Positions 1-11,255 of a stretch of 48,234 nucleotides of DNA are shown in pieces. The translations under genes were made by a program, and so were the position numbers. Each line of letters begins with the position of its first letter. The stretch's first letter is position 1. This DNA is from an uncultured Methylobacillus sp. (GTDB taxonomy: Bacteria; Pseudomonadota; Gammaproteobacteria; Burkholderiales; Methylophilaceae). The DNA lies in the NCBI GenBank assembly GCA_946478865.1, contig CAMLDO010000015.1, forward strand, positions 1 through 48,234, given 5' to 3'. The notes below the pieces were generated by a model. The model was not told where the DNA came from. It saw only the letters and a list, made by a program, of their open reading frames with translations, and did no database searches.

Positions 1-1500
<1,500 letters not shown>

Positions 1501-1531
1501 CTAAATCTTTTCTGGGTTACAGGGACGCCGC

Positions 1532-1822
1532 TTAGGCTTCGATGACGCCCATGATGTCTTCTTCACGCATCACCAGCAGTTCTTCGCCGGAAACCTTTAC
1601 GGTCTGGCCGGCATACTTGCCGAACAGCACCTTGTCGCCGACCTTCACTTCCAGCTTGCGCACGGAACCGTCTTCCAGCACCTTGCCGTTGCCTACGGCA
1701 ACGATTTCGCCCTGGTCGGGCTTTTCGGTGGCGGTGTCGGGGATAACGATGCCGGAGGCAGTAGTGCGCTCTTCTTCGACGCGCTTGACGATCACGCGGT
1801 CATGCAAAGGACGAATTTTCAT
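1532..1822 (-). CDS. groES: Co-chaperonin GroES (10 kDa)
   Basis: Heptameric lid of the GroEL chamber. The 96-residue product starts [18 protein letters not shown], has the mobile-loop region around residues 16-35 ([18 protein letters not shown]) and ends in [13 protein letters not shown], the usual full length. A strong Shine-Dalgarno (AAGGAG) sits just before the ATG. It is the first gene of groESL, directly behind a sigma70-like promoter and a CIRCE element, so HrcA-repressed heat-shock control is expected. Confidence 0.99.
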   Translation of the reverse strand: MKIRPLHDRVIVKRVEEERTTASGIVIPDTATEKPDQGEIVAVGNGKVLEDGSVRKLEVKVGDKVLFGKYAGQTVKVSGEELLVMREEDIMGVIEA

Positions 1823-1888
1823 GGAGTTCTCCTTTTTGGTTAATCAGTATCAAAAATCTAAATATTGGGGGATGGAGACAAGTGCTGT

Positions 1889-1915
1889 TAGCACTCTTGT
1901 CTTTCGAGTGCTAAT
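1889..1915. promoter_or_regulatory. CIRCE operator (HrcA binding site) of groESL
   Basis: Perfect 9-9-9 inverted repeat with arms TTAGCACTC and GAGTGCTAA, the canonical CIRCE sequence. HrcA repressor binds this site in many bacteria. It lies between the promoter -10 hexamer, which it overlaps by one base, and groES, the expected position for repression at the transcription start. Confidence 0.97.
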
Positions 1916-1942
1916 AATAGGGACTGCATCTTAATATTTCAA
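1915..1942 (-). promoter_or_regulatory. groESL promoter
   Basis: On the minus strand TTGAAA (1942-1937), a 16-nt spacer and TATTAT (1920-1915) form a good sigma70-type promoter abutting CIRCE. This suggests housekeeping-sigma transcription under HrcA repression rather than a sigma32 promoter, although no measurement supports that here. Confidence 0.75.
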
Positions 1943-1965
1943 GAGATAGTTTCGTGACGGCGTGC

Positions 1966-2010
1966 AATAAAAAGAAAAAGCCTGTCCGGTGAAAGTCATC
2001 GGACAGGCTT
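1966..2010 (-). terminator. Rho-independent terminator of the BON-domain gene
   Basis: An 11-bp perfect stem (AAGCCTGTCCG at 1978-1988 with CGGACAGGCTT at 2000-2010) is followed on the minus strand by a T-rich tail. It lies just past the BON gene stop and separates that gene from the groESL promoter. Confidence 0.9.
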
Positions 2011-2032
2011 GAACGCTAGTTGGTTCTGGAAA

Positions 2033-2428
2033 TCAGTTCTTGACGGTCAGTTCGTTCTGGACGGATTTAACGCCCTTCACGCTGCTTGCCACTTTCGCGG
2101 CACGGCCTTTCCACCGTACATCGCTGACTTCGCCGGACAGTTTGACGACGCCATTGTCCGCTTCGACGTCGATATCGAGGTTCTGCAACTGAGCATCGTT
2201 TTCGATGGCTTTCTCGACTTTCTTGGACAAGTCAGAATCCTTGATTTTGACTGAAGTGTCACCGTTGGGACCCTTGCCCATGTCGCCCTGTTGCGTGGAG
2301 CGGTCAGGCGCATTCTTGTAGCCGGTGGTGGACTCGTCCTGGGTATTGGTGCCGCCGGCGTACACCACGAAAGGTGTCAGCGCAAGGGCGGCAGTGCATA
2401 GCAGTTTCTTCATCAATGTTGTTTGCAT
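2033..2428 (-). CDS. Secreted BON-domain protein (OsmY-like)
   Basis: The 131-residue product starts MQTTLMKKLLCTAALALTPF, a signal peptide ending near VVYAGG, so it is probably periplasmic. Residues 62-131 form one BON domain (VKIKDSDLSKKVEKAIENDA, then NGVVKLSGEVSD and VKGVKSVQNELTV). BON domains are linked to phospholipid or envelope binding and osmotic or stress responses; OsmY has two, this has one. AAGGAG 8 nt upstream fixes the start, although the frame is open further upstream. It has its own terminator. A specific function cannot be assigned. Confidence 0.85.
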   Translation of the reverse strand: MQTTLMKKLLCTAALALTPFVVYAGGTNTQDESTTGYKNAPDRSTQQGDMGKGPNGDTSVKIKDSDLSKKVEKAIENDAQLQNLDIDVEADNGVVKLSGEVSDVRWKGRAAKVASSVKGVKSVQNELTVKN

Positions 2429-2607
2429 ACTTGAATCTCCTTCATAAATGAAAAACGCCAGCCTTGTCGCAAGCGACGGTATGCCGGCGGTAATCGTCGG
2501 CGGCCAGACTGAACAAAGATTAGGCGCCGCATGGGGACGATTTGTTGCCTCATGAAGGATGAATTCTGCGTAGGAGAAGGATGACGTGGCATGAGAGTCA
2601 GTATGTT

Positions 2608-2613
2608 TATAAT
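2608..2613 (+). promoter_or_regulatory. Candidate -10 box immediately before the Sel1-repeat gene
   Basis: A perfect TATAAT lies only 8 nt before the ATG at 2622. No good -35 hexamer is visible 16-18 nt upstream. If used, transcription would start at or within a few bases of the start codon, giving a leaderless mRNA. That fits the absence of a Shine-Dalgarno. Confidence 0.4.
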
Positions 2614-2621
2614 GGCCCTCT

Positions 2622-3431
2622 ATGAAGATCTCTGATTTTCCGCGTCTGCATGCGGCAATCTTGCCGGTTGCTCTGCTGCTGGCTTCTGCATATGCCACGG
2701 CAGGAGCGGCGCAGTCATCTGAGCCTGAAAAGCGTGCGAAGTACGAGCAGATGAAGCTGCCGGAACTCGTACGGAAGGCGAATGCCAACGACCCGGCTGC
2801 GCAATTCGAGCTGGGGTCACGTTTCAACTATGGTCGCGCGGCCCCCAAGAACAATGTCGAGGCCTTGCGCTGGCTGCGGCGCGCGGGGCAGAACGGCGAT
2901 CGGGAAGCGCAGCGCCTGCTCGCGGTAAAGTTCTACAACGGCTATGACATTGCCGCCGATCCTGATGAGGCGTTATTGTGGGCGCAACGGCTGGCCGATA
3001 CGGGAGATGTTCCGGCCCAGATGATGGCGGGAAACATGTTCGCCAACGGCGAGGGCAGCCCGCGGGATCTGGTGCAGGCTTATAAGTGGTACGACATTGC
3101 GGCGACGACTGCCCAGCAGATAGAGGATCAGTTGCAACAACAGGCGGCGGTGGATGCACGCGACCGCATGGGAGCGCTGCTACTGCCGGGCGAAGAGGTG
3201 AAGGCGCAGGAACTCGCCAGCGACTGGTGGTTACGCAAACAGGGGGTTAGCCTGGCACCCAAAGCGAAGCCGCAAGCTGGGAAGGGAACGAAAAAATCCT
3301 CTGCCAAGAAGAAGGCAGCCGAGCCAAAATCATCCGCAACCGCCCAGACCGAAAAGCCGAAAGCCCCGGAAAAACCCAAAGTGCCAGGTTCTCCCGAGGC
3401 TCCCGTCAAGCCTAAAGTCAAAACGCCCTAG
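2622..3431 (+). CDS. Sel1-repeat (SLR) protein with signal peptide and Lys/Pro-rich tail
   Basis: 269 residues: an N-terminal hydrophobic signal (residues 10-30, AAILPVALLLASAYATAGAA), about three Sel1-like repeats (about 57-90, 93-127, 129-163, e.g. AQFELGSRFNYGRAAPKNN), then from about residue 214 a low-complexity Lys/Ala/Pro tail with KPKAPEKPKVPG-type repeats. Sel1 repeats are alpha-alpha scaffolds for protein interaction; the basic tail could bind cell wall or nucleic acid, which is speculation. No Shine-Dalgarno is visible. The stop overlaps the stop of the convergent lpxH at a shared CTAG. Confidence 0.85.
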   Translation: MKISDFPRLHAAILPVALLLASAYATAGAAQSSEPEKRAKYEQMKLPELVRKANANDPAAQFELGSRFNYGRAAPKNNVEALRWLRRAGQNGDREAQRLLAVKFYNGYDIAADPDEALLWAQRLADTGDVPAQMMAGNMFANGEGSPRDLVQAYKWYDIAATTAQQIEDQLQQQAAVDARDRMGALLLPGEEVKAQELASDWWLRKQGVSLAPKAKPQAGKGTKKSSAKKKAAEPKSSATAQTEKPKAPEKPKVPGSPEAPVKPKVKTP

Positions 3432-4165
3432 GTAATACTGACCGCCTCGCAGGCGTGATCGGTGAGCCGCAAGTAGCTCCCGGTCTCGTACCAATCGGCC
3501 AGCACGTGGCGAACAGTGCGTTTCCCATCGTCCAGTATCTCGTGGATTCCCGGGCGGTGAGTGTGGCCGTGGATCAGAAGGTCGGGATGATCGAAGCGCC
3601 GGACAAGTTCGATGACGGCGTCGGCATTTACGTCCATGATCGCTTCCGATTTGTACGATTTTTCCGATTCGCTGCGCATGCGCAAGGCTTCGATCTGGGC
3701 TTTGCGCGCAGTGAGCGGCTGGGCAAGAAACCCGGCCTGCCAGTTCGCATCGCGAACCTGAGTGCGGAATTTCTGGTACTCCACGTCATCCGTACACAAC
3801 TCGTCACCGTGCGTTAGCAATACACGGCGGCCGTGCATTTCCAGCAGGGAGGGATCGTTCAGAATCGCCATGCCCGAGGCATGCGCGAAGGCTTCGCCCA
3901 GCAGGAAATCGCGATTGCCGTGGATCAGCGCAATCGGCACGCCGGTATCGGCAAGATGCTTGAAAGCCGAGCAGATTTTCTCGTGATACGGGTCGGCGAG
4001 ATCGTCATCGCCCGCCCAGTATTCGAACAGGTCGCCCAGAACATACAAGGCCCGCGCTTCCCGCGCCGGGCCTTGCAGGAACTTCAGCAGCAGCCCGGTG
4101 ATGTGGGGCCGCGAGACGCAGAGATGCAGGTCGGAGATGAAAAGGGTCGCGTCGCCGCTCAGCAC
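3428..4165 (-). CDS. lpxH: UDP-2,3-diacylglucosamine diphosphatase LpxH
   Basis: Cleaves UDP-2,3-diacylglucosamine to lipid X in lipid A synthesis at the inner membrane. Calcineurin-type metallophosphoesterase signature residues are all present: SDLH (11-14), GDLFE (44-48), GNRD (83-86), THGDE (about 118) and GHTH near residue 200. The start is taken as a GTG overlapping the ppiB stop by 7 nt, giving 245 residues, the usual length; an upstream reading into ppiB would add unrelated residues. It is the last gene of ppiA-ppiB-lpxH and probably translationally coupled. Confidence 0.95.
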   Translation of the reverse strand: MLSGDATLFISDLHLCVSRPHITGLLLKFLQGPAREARALYVLGDLFEYWAGDDDLADPYHEKICSAFKHLADTGVPIALIHGNRDFLLGEAFAHASGMAILNDPSLLEMHGRRVLLTHGDELCTDDVEYQKFRTQVRDANWQAGFLAQPLTARKAQIEALRMRSESEKSYKSEAIMDVNADAVIELVRRFDHPDLLIHGHTHRPGIHEILDDGKRTVRHVLADWYETGSYLRLTDHACEAVSIT

Positions 4166-4650
4166 TGCTCGGCGCGCTCGATGACCACGTCCTCGACGGG
4201 CACGTCCTGATGGCCGGCCTTGTTCCCGGTGCGTACCTGGCGAATCTTGTCGACCACTTCCGTGCCTTCGGTCACCTTGCCGAATACGCAATAGCCCCAG
4301 CCGTTGCTGGTGGGTGCGGAGAAGTTGAGGAAGTCGTTGTCGGCGACGTTGATGAAGAACTGGCTGCTGGCGGAGTGCGGGTCCGGAGTACGGGCCATCG
4401 CGATGGTGTAAGCCTTGTTCTGCAGGCCGTTGTTGGCTTCGTTCTTGATCGAGGGGTTGGTACGCTTTTGCGACATGCCGGGCTCGAAGCCGCCGCCCTG
4501 GATCATGAAGCCGTCGATCACGCGATGGAAGATGGTGTTGTTGTAGAAGCCGCTATCGACGTAAGCCAGGAAGTTGGCCACGGTTTCAGGCGCTTTTTCG
4601 GCGTCCAGTTCCAGAGTGATTGCGCCGAAGTTGGTGTGAAGTTTAACCAC
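4159..4650 (-). CDS. ppiB: Cytoplasmic peptidyl-prolyl cis-trans isomerase B (cyclophilin)
   Basis: 163 residues starting with a GTG ([16 protein letters not shown]) preceded by AAGGA at good spacing. Cyclophilin active-site motifs are clear: [16 protein letters not shown] (catalytic Arg), ASSQFFINV and VFGKVTEG. There is no signal peptide, so it is cytoplasmic. It overlaps the end of ppiA by 8 nt and the start of lpxH by 7 nt. Confidence 0.96.
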   Translation of the reverse strand: MVKLHTNFGAITLELDAEKAPETVANFLAYVDSGFYNNTIFHRVIDGFMIQGGGFEPGMSQKRTNPSIKNEANNGLQNKAYTIAMARTPDPHSASSQFFINVADNDFLNFSAPTSNGWGYCVFGKVTEGTEVVDKIRQVRTGNKAGHQDVPVEDVVIERAEQC

Positions 4651-5293
4651 GTTTCTTTCCTTTTTTCGTAGAAGGGGGAGTGACAGACAAGCCTTCCAGC
4701 GGCTTGTGAGATTCTTCCGCAATTATAGGCGTTTCCAGCAGGGCGACGCGCTGAATCACGATCTGCTCCTGCGGCACATCGGTGAGTTTGCCGAGCACCT
4801 GGGTCGGAATGCGACCGATCTTTTTCGCGATATCCATGCCACGGATCACCTTGCCGAACACTGTGTACCCCATTAAGGCAGGCTCGGGGCGGAAGTAGTT
4901 CAGCATCTTGTTGTCGTCCAGATTGATGAAGAACTGCGAAGTCGCGGTATCCGGCTGGAAAGAGCGCGCCATTGCGACGGCGCCGGGTTCGTTGCGCAAG
5001 CCGTTATTGGATTCGATGGCGACGGGCGGCAGGGTCGGCTTGGAAATCATGTCCTGCGTCATGCCGCCGCCCTGGATGATGAACTTGTCGATGACGCGGT
5101 GGAAGATCGTGCCCTCGTAGTAGCCGCTGTTGACGTACTGGAGGAAGTTTTCGACGGTCCGGGGAGCCTTGTCCGGGTACAGTTCGATGACGAAGCTGCC
5201 CAGGTTGGTCTGAAACTCGATTTGCGGGTAGGCGGCGAGGGCCGGGAAACTGACGCACAGCCACAGCATGAACGACAAAGCGAACTTTTTCAT
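4643..5293 (-). CDS. ppiA: Periplasmic peptidyl-prolyl cis-trans isomerase A (cyclophilin)
   Basis: 216 residues with a signal peptide ([20 protein letters not shown], cleavage near A20-A21). The cyclophilin domain covers about 24-185 ([41 protein letters not shown]), followed by a 25-30 residue tail ending in basic [10 protein letters not shown]. It assists folding of exported proteins. It is the first gene of the ppiA-ppiB-lpxH set; the pair with ppiB gives matching periplasmic and cytoplasmic isomerases. Confidence 0.95.
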   Translation of the reverse strand: MKKFALSFMLWLCVSFPALAAYPQIEFQTNLGSFVIELYPDKAPRTVENFLQYVNSGYYEGTIFHRVIDKFIIQGGGMTQDMISKPTLPPVAIESNNGLRNEPGAVAMARSFQPDTATSQFFINLDDNKMLNYFRPEPALMGYTVFGKVIRGMDIAKKIGRIPTQVLGKLTDVPQEQIVIQRVALLETPIIAEESHKPLEGLSVTPPSTKKGKKRG

Positions 5294-5598
5294 GATCTCT
5301 CCTCCGACTTGCGGGCAGTCTTTTGGATGACGTGCCGCGCTTGTTCTGATGATTGCAGGCGCCTGTCGGCGGCCGAATGATTGGAGTTGGTATGAACGAC
5401 CGACGACTCTTGAAGTCCGCTAGGATAGCGGAACAGCTCGCTATTGAACAGCCTGTTTTGCAAGGGGAATTCTACTCTTGTCGCAATGCCTCCCAGGCCT
5501 GCTTTTCAGGCAGGAGTATATGGAATGCGCTATACTCTGGCCCCATTGTGCTGCTCGCCCATCGATCCGGGCGATTTCCGAAACGACGACTCCGATCC
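5294..5598. other. Intergenic region between ppiA and cysS
   Basis: About 305 bp separating divergent genes. I found no coding ORF. A TATACT at 5531-5536 could be the cysS -10 box but lacks a convincing -35. A short hairpin (GCCTG 5497-5501 with CAGGC 5507-5511) sits upstream of it. No T-box-like or other recognisable leader element was seen. Confidence 0.4.
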
Positions 5599-6966
5599 AT
5601 GCTGAAGATCTACAACTCCATCGCCCGCGAAAAACAGGATTTCCATCCGATAAACCCCGGCCAGGCTCGCATGTACGTATGCGGCATGACAGTGTACGAC
5701 TACTGTCACCTCGGACATGCGCGCGTCATGGTAGTGTTCGACATGGTGGCGCGCTGGTTGCGGGCGTCGGGCTATGACTTGACCTATGTGCGCAACATTA
5801 CCGACATCGACGACAAGATCATCAAGCGCGCCGCAGAAAACAACGAAACCATCGGCGAGCTGACCGAGCGTTTCATCCGGGCGATGGACGAGGATGCTGG
5901 CGCGCTGGGCGTGCAGAAGCCGGATCATGAGCCGCGGGCGACCCGACATATCCCCGACATGCTGGCGATGATAGGCGCGCTGGTGGATAAGGGACTGGCC
6001 TATCGCGCGGACAACGGCGATGTGTTCTATTCCGTGCGCGGTTTCGAGGGATACGGCAAGCTTTCCGGCAAGTCGCTGGAAGATTTGCGCGCGGGTGAGC
6101 GCGTGGAGGTCGATGCCTACAAGCGCGACCCGATGGACTTCGTGTTGTGGAAATCCGCCAAGCCGGGCGAGCCGGCCTGGGAATCTCCATGGGGGCCGGG
6201 GCGTCCCGGCTGGCATATCGAATGCTCGGCCATGAGCGACCATCATCTCGGTCACCATTTCGACATCCACGGCGGCGGTCAGGACTTGCAATTCCCGCAC
6301 CACGAGAACGAAATCGCGCAATCCGAGGGTGCACATGACTGCACTTATGTGAATTACTGGATGCACAACGGTTTCGTGCGTGTGGACGAGGAGAAGATGT
6401 CCAAGTCGCTCGGCAACTTCTTCACTATCCGCGAAGTGCTGCAGAAATACGATGCGGAAGTACTCCGTTTCTTCATCCTGCGCGCGCACTATCGCAGCCC
6501 GCTCAATTATTCCGATGCGCACCTGGACGATGCCAAGCATGCATTGACGCGCCTTTACACTGCATTGCGCGGTATCGAGGCCAAGCCAGCCACATTGGAG
6601 TGGAACGATCCGCAGTTTGCCCGCTTCCAGACCGCCATGGACGATGACTTCAATACGCCGGAAGCGATCGCGGTACTGTTCGACCTCGCAAATGAAGCCA
6701 ATCGGACGCAGGACCCCGTTGCCGCAGGTCGACTCAAGGCGTTGGCAGGCGTGCTCGGCCTGCTGCAACGCCCGCCCGAGGAGTTCCTGCAAGGCTCAGT
6801 GGCATCCGCACTTACGCCAGAAGCCATCGAAAGCCTCATTGCAGAGCGTGCGGCGGCCAAGAAGGCGAAGAATTTTGCCGAAGCAGACCGCATCCGCAAG
6901 GATTTGTCGGACAACGGCATCGTGCTGGAAGACACGCCGCAAGGCACGATCTGGCGGAGTGCGTGA
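5599..6966 (+). CDS. cysS: Cysteinyl-tRNA synthetase
   Basis: Charges tRNA-Cys with cysteine. 455 residues from [15 protein letters not shown]. Class I signatures: zinc ligand Cys28 in CGMTVYD, the HIGH-type motif HLGH (37-40), HIECSAM and [12 protein letters not shown] (metal and adenylate sites), and KMSKS near residue 265. The frame stays open upstream, but homology begins at this ATG. The stop codon overlaps the pyrD start (TGATG), indicating a cysS-pyrD operon. Confidence 0.97.
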   Translation: MLKIYNSIAREKQDFHPINPGQARMYVCGMTVYDYCHLGHARVMVVFDMVARWLRASGYDLTYVRNITDIDDKIIKRAAENNETIGELTERFIRAMDEDAGALGVQKPDHEPRATRHIPDMLAMIGALVDKGLAYRADNGDVFYSVRGFEGYGKLSGKSLEDLRAGERVEVDAYKRDPMDFVLWKSAKPGEPAWESPWGPGRPGWHIECSAMSDHHLGHHFDIHGGGQDLQFPHHENEIAQSEGAHDCTYVNYWMHNGFVRVDEEKMSKSLGNFFTIREVLQKYDAEVLRFFILRAHYRSPLNYSDAHLDDAKHALTRLYTALRGIEAKPATLEWNDPQFARFQTAMDDDFNTPEAIAVLFDLANEANRTQDPVAAGRLKALAGVLGLLQRPPEEFLQGSVASALTPEAIESLIAERAAAKKAKNFAEADRIRKDLSDNGIVLEDTPQGTIWRSA

Positions 6967-7976
6967 TGTACGGCCTGATCAAGCCTCTTCTCTTCAGGAT
7001 GGATGCCGAGCGTGCGCATCATTTCACGCTGGATTCACTGCAAGCCGCGCATCGGCTCGGTCTGCTCGCATTGCTGCCCAAGCCCCGTCATTGCAAGCCG
7101 CGCCATGTAATCGGCCTGGATTTTCCCAATCCGGTCGGTCTTGCTGCCGGTCTGGACAAGAACGGTGCCTATATCGATGCACTCGGCGCACTCGGCTTCG
7201 GCTTCATCGAAGTGGGAACGGTCACGCCGCGTCCGCAACCCGGCAACCCCCAGCCGCGCCTGTTCCGTATTCCGCAAGCCCAGGGCATCGTCAACCGCTT
7301 CGGCTTCAACAACGAAGGCGTGGATGCGCTGGTGGAGAATGTGAAGAATGCGCGCTACGACGGCATACTCGGCATCAATATCGGGAAAAACTTCGACACG
7401 CCCAACGAGCGTGCGGTAGACGACTACTTGATCTGCCTGCGTAAGGTGTACGAGCACGCCAGCTATGTGACGGTGAATATTTCATCGCCGAATACCAAGA
7501 ACCTGCGCCAGTTGCAGGAAAAGGAAGCGCTGGAAAATCTGCTGTCCGCGCTGAAAATGGAGCAGAGCAGGCTTGCGGAGCAGTTCGGACGCTATGTCCC
7601 CGTTTTGCTCAAGATCGCGCCTGATCTGACGCCAGAGCAGGTAGTCGAGATCGCTACCTTGCTGCGCCAGTATCGATTCGATGGCGTGATCGCAACCAAC
7701 ACTACGCTCGCGCGCGGGGGCGTGGAAGGCTTGCCCAATGCCGCCGAAACCGGCGGATTATCCGGTGCGCCGGTACGCGAAAAATCAACGATGGTCATCC
7801 GCCATCTCCATGCAGCATTGCAAGGCGAGATTCCGATTATCGGCGTGGGCGGTATTCTGGACGGCGCAGATGCGCAGGAAAAGATTGCGGCGGGCGCAAG
7901 TCTGGTGCAAGTTTATAGCGGTCTTATTTATCGCGGCCCGGCGTTAATACGCGAGGCTTGCACCGCGCTCGGCTAG
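6966..7976 (+). CDS. pyrD: Dihydroorotate dehydrogenase (quinone), class 2
   Basis: Oxidises dihydroorotate to orotate in pyrimidine synthesis, passing electrons to membrane quinone. 336 residues, equal to the usual class 2 length. The N-terminal helix [15 protein letters not shown], the FMN-binding [21 protein letters not shown] and the class 2 catalytic Ser in NISSPNT are visible. An ATG overlapping the cysS stop by one base is chosen over a GTG three bases upstream. It ends in a CTAG shared with the convergent TPR gene. Confidence 0.97.
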   Translation: MYGLIKPLLFRMDAERAHHFTLDSLQAAHRLGLLALLPKPRHCKPRHVIGLDFPNPVGLAAGLDKNGAYIDALGALGFGFIEVGTVTPRPQPGNPQPRLFRIPQAQGIVNRFGFNNEGVDALVENVKNARYDGILGINIGKNFDTPNERAVDDYLICLRKVYEHASYVTVNISSPNTKNLRQLQEKEALENLLSALKMEQSRLAEQFGRYVPVLLKIAPDLTPEQVVEIATLLRQYRFDGVIATNTTLARGGVEGLPNAAETGGLSGAPVREKSTMVIRHLHAALQGEIPIIGVGGILDGADAQEKIAAGASLVQVYSGLIYRGPALIREACTALG

Positions 7977-8707
7977 TCTTTCAGCCCGGCGCGCGCATAG
8001 CGCACCCACTCCTGTTCGCCTTCGTGCTGGATATTGAAGCGTTTTGCGTGCTGCACGACTTCTTCAAACAAGCTTCGCGCTTGCGTTTCCTGCCCCAGTT
8101 CCTGTAATAGCGCTGCATAGCGGCATTTTGCTTCTAGGCCGGAAAATACGGGTACCAGCTCTTCGTATAGCCTCAAGGCGGCCGAGGCATCGGTTTTCTC
8201 CAGCAGCCGCGCACGCAGCAGTTTCACCTCGAGTGGTTTATATGTCGGGTGCTCGTTTTCCAGGCGCTGGAGCAAACTGGTAGTTTCATTCAACTCTTCT
8301 CGCATGAGTTCCGCTGCGGCGAGCCGAAACAGGAGCTGAGGGTCATTGGCATATGCTCCTGCCAGACAGCTGCGATAGAGCCGGGCTGCCTCGCCGAACA
8401 TGCCGACGCTTTCGCATTCCTCAGCCAGCGCCATCTTGTTGTCCATGCTGCCGCAGATTTCCAGCTCTTCCGTACGTCGTTGCAGTTCCGCATCGGGCTT
8501 GATCGAACGCACGATGCCGCGCACAGCCTTGCGTGCCTTGCGCTCTTCACGCGAGTTAGGGAAAATTTCCACGAAGTAGTAAATCAGGCTGCCGCCAAAC
8601 GGGAAGGCCAGAATGACATAAGCCCACCAGTAGGGGCGGCCGGTTCGGAATACATGAAAAATGAAGAATGCCTGGACGGCGACGGACAGTATGATCAGGA
8701 CTGGCAT
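7973..8707 (-). CDS. Membrane-anchored tetratricopeptide-repeat protein, function unknown
   Basis: 244 residues starting [17 protein letters not shown], chosen because GGGGAGA precedes this ATG. Two hydrophobic segments (about 3-20 and 25-45) are followed by a charged linker and helical repeats from about residue 80 on (e.g. [29 protein letters not shown]) that read as TPR-like. It is probably an inner-membrane protein with a cytoplasmic scaffold domain. I do not recognise a named family. Confidence 0.7.
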   Translation of the reverse strand: MPVLIILSVAVQAFFIFHVFRTGRPYWWAYVILAFPFGGSLIYYFVEIFPNSREERKARKAVRGIVRSIKPDAELQRRTEELEICGSMDNKMALAEECESVGMFGEAARLYRSCLAGAYANDPQLLFRLAAAELMREELNETTSLLQRLENEHPTYKPLEVKLLRARLLEKTDASAALRLYEELVPVFSGLEAKCRYAALLQELGQETQARSLFEEVVQHAKRFNIQHEGEQEWVRYARAGLKD

Positions 8708-8782
8708 GATTCTCCCCTTTCTTGTTTTGGGGATGATAACCACGCCGAGAGGAAACGGCTAGCCAGATAGGTACAGCACATG

Positions 8783-8809
8783 AAAAGGGGATGGATCGCT
8801 CCATCCCCT
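8783..8809 (-). terminator. Rho-independent terminator of clpS-clpA
   Basis: 10-bp perfect stem, AGGGGATGGA (8786-8795) with TCCATCCCCT (8800-8809), four-base loop, followed by TTTT on the minus strand just past the clpA stop. Confidence 0.85.
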
Positions 8810-8832
8810 GTCATGGTCAGGTAGAACTAGGA

Positions 8833-11121
8833 TTATTCAGCTTCGTTGACAGCGAGTTCCGGCTGCGAGCCGCCCGAATCTTCGCCGAACACCAGCACCA
8901 CCTTCTCGTTGGCATCGATGTCCACCGTTACACTGCCGCCATGCGCCAAACGGCCGAACAGCAGCTCGTCGGCCAAGGCGCGACGGATCGTATCCTGGAT
9001 AAGGCGCGACATTGGACGTGCGCCCATCTGCGGATCGAAGCCGGTCTTGGCGAGATATTCCTTCAAGGCATCGGTGAACGCCACCTCGACCTTCTTCTCG
9101 TGCAACTGATCTTCCAGTTGCATCAGGAACTTCTCGACTACGCGCATGATGACATTGTGATCCAGCGAGCTGAACGACACGATCGCATCCAGGCGATTGC
9201 GGAACTCAGGCGTGAACAGGCGCTTGATCTCGCCCATCTCATCGCCGCTGGCGACCGACTGCGTAAAGCCCATGGTGGACTTCGACAGCGATTCGGCACC
9301 CGCATTGGTAGTCATGATGATGGTCACGTTGCGGAAGTCCGCCTTGCGGCCGTTATTGTCGGTCAGTGTGCCGTGGTCCATCACCTGCAGCAGGATATTG
9401 AAAATGTCCGGATGCGCCTTCTCGATTTCATCCAGCAGCAGCACGCAATACGGATGCTTGGTGATTGCTTCCGTCATGAGGCCGCCCTGCTCGAAACCGA
9501 CGTAGCCAGGAGGCGCGCCGATGAGACGCGAGACCGCGTGGCGTTCCATGTATTCCGACATGTCGAAACGCACCAGCTCGATACCCAGCGTGTAGGCTAG
9601 CTGGCGAGCCACTTCGGTCTTGCCGACGCCGGTGGGGCCGGAGAACAGGAAGGAGCCGATCGGCTTCTGCGCGTTGCCCAGGCCGCTGCGCGCCATCTTG
9701 ACCGCGGCAGCGAGAGCGTCGATCGCCTTGTCCTGGCCGAACACCACGGCCTTGAGGTCGCGGTCCAGCGTCTTGAGCGCGTTGCGGTCGTCGCTGGAAA
9801 TATTCTGTGGCGGGATGCGCGCGATCTTGGCGATGATGTCCTCGATCTCCTTGTTGCCAATCACCTTCTTCTGCTTGGACTTCGGCAGGATGCGCTGCGC
9901 GGCGCCTGCTTCGTCGATCACGTCGATGGCCTTGTCCGGCAGATGACGGTCATTGATGTATTTGGCCGACAACTCGGCGGCGGTGCTCAGCGCGGAGGCC
10001 GTGTACTTGACGCTGTGGTGCTCCTCGAAGCGCGACTTGAGACCCTTGAGAATTTCCACCGTCTCTGCCACGCTGGGCTCGGATACATCCACTTTCTGGA
10101 AGCGACGGGACAACGCGTGGTCCTTCTCGAACACACCGCGGTATTCCTGATAGGTGGTCGCGCCTATGCACTTCAGCGTGCCGTTGGACAGCGCCGGCTT
10201 GAGCAGGTTGGATGCGTCCAGTGTTCCGCCGCTTGCAGCGCCTGCGCCGATCAGCGTGTGGATCTCATCGATGAACAGGATTGCGTTCGGGTTGTCGCCC
10301 AGTTTTTTGAGCACGGCCTTGAGGCGCTGTTCGAAGTCGCCGCGGTACTTGGTACCGGCGAGCAGGGCGCCCATGTCGAGCGAATAGATGGTTGCGTTGC
10401 TGAGAATTTCCGGCACGCTGCCTTCGACGATGCGGCGCGCAAGGCCTTCCGCGATCGCGGTCTTGCCAACGCCGGCTTCGCCGACCAGCAAGGGGTTGTT
10501 CTTGCGACGGCGGCATAAGGTCTGCACTACACGTTCCAATTCCGGACCGCGGCCGATCAGCGGGTCAATGCGGCCAGCGAGCACCATCGCATTGAGGTTC
10601 TGCGTGAAATTTTCCAGGGCGCCGCTGGTGGACTGTTCGCCCTCGACTTCCTGTTCCGGTTCCGGACGCTTGGCAGACGTATTTTCCGCGACCTTGGTGA
10701 TGCCGTGCGAAATGAAGTTCACCACATCCAGGCGCGTGACACCCATCTGATGCAGGAAGAACACGGCGTGCGAGTCCTTTTCGCCAAAGATGGCGACCAG
10801 CACATTGGCGCCGGTGACTTCCTTCTTGCCGGAGGACTGGACGTGCAGGATGGCGCGTTGAATCACGCGCTGGAAACCGAGCGTCGGCTGCGTGTCGACT
10901 TCGTCGTTCCCGGTGACTGTGGGAGTGTGCTCTTCGATGTAGTTGGTCAGTTCGCGGCGCAGCACTTCCAGGTCGGCGCCGCATGCGCGCAGCACCTGCG
11001 CCGCAGTCGGATTGTCGATCATCGCGAGCAGCAGGTGCTCCACCGTGATCAGTTCATGGCGTTTCTGGCGCGCGTCCATGAACGCCATGTGTAGGGATAC
11101 TTCCAGTTCCTGCGCAATCAT
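8833..11121 (-). CDS. clpA: ATP-dependent Clp protease ATP-binding subunit ClpA
   Basis: AAA+ unfoldase that feeds substrates to ClpP in the cytoplasm. 762 residues, full family length. Clp-N repeats cover residues 1-140; the first AAA module has Walker A GEAGVGKT (214-221) and Walker B ILFIDEIH; the second has GPTGVGKTE (about residue 495) and LLLDEIEKAHPD. The ClpP-docking loop region and C-terminal D2-small domain (GFDPQMGARPMSRLIQD) follow. GAGGTG acts as Shine-Dalgarno. It follows clpS, its adaptor, by 134 nt. Confidence 0.98.
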   Translation of the reverse strand: MIAQELEVSLHMAFMDARQKRHELITVEHLLLAMIDNPTAAQVLRACGADLEVLRRELTNYIEEHTPTVTGNDEVDTQPTLGFQRVIQRAILHVQSSGKKEVTGANVLVAIFGEKDSHAVFFLHQMGVTRLDVVNFISHGITKVAENTSAKRPEPEQEVEGEQSTSGALENFTQNLNAMVLAGRIDPLIGRGPELERVVQTLCRRRKNNPLLVGEAGVGKTAIAEGLARRIVEGSVPEILSNATIYSLDMGALLAGTKYRGDFEQRLKAVLKKLGDNPNAILFIDEIHTLIGAGAASGGTLDASNLLKPALSNGTLKCIGATTYQEYRGVFEKDHALSRRFQKVDVSEPSVAETVEILKGLKSRFEEHHSVKYTASALSTAAELSAKYINDRHLPDKAIDVIDEAGAAQRILPKSKQKKVIGNKEIEDIIAKIARIPPQNISSDDRNALKTLDRDLKAVVFGQDKAIDALAAAVKMARSGLGNAQKPIGSFLFSGPTGVGKTEVARQLAYTLGIELVRFDMSEYMERHAVSRLIGAPPGYVGFEQGGLMTEAITKHPYCVLLLDEIEKAHPDIFNILLQVMDHGTLTDNNGRKADFRNVTIIMTTNAGAESLSKSTMGFTQSVASGDEMGEIKRLFTPEFRNRLDAIVSFSSLDHNVIMRVVEKFLMQLEDQLHEKKVEVAFTDALKEYLAKTGFDPQMGARPMSRLIQDTIRRALADELLFGRLAHGGSVTVDIDANEKVVLVFGEDSGGSQPELAVNEAE

Positions 11122-11255
11122 CTTAGCACCTCAAATTCCTGACACCGGTAGTACTGCGTGTTGCCGGCCCTCTGTTCCCGATTCTGCAGAAGGCCTTGGC
11201 ACTCTATTAAGATGGGAGCGATCTGCTGTGGTTCAAGCCCCATGTTCATAGGCGC

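Noticed and set aside
5530..6792. 420-codon open frame antisense to cysS
   Set aside because: Shadow of cysS, which carries all class I synthetase motifs.
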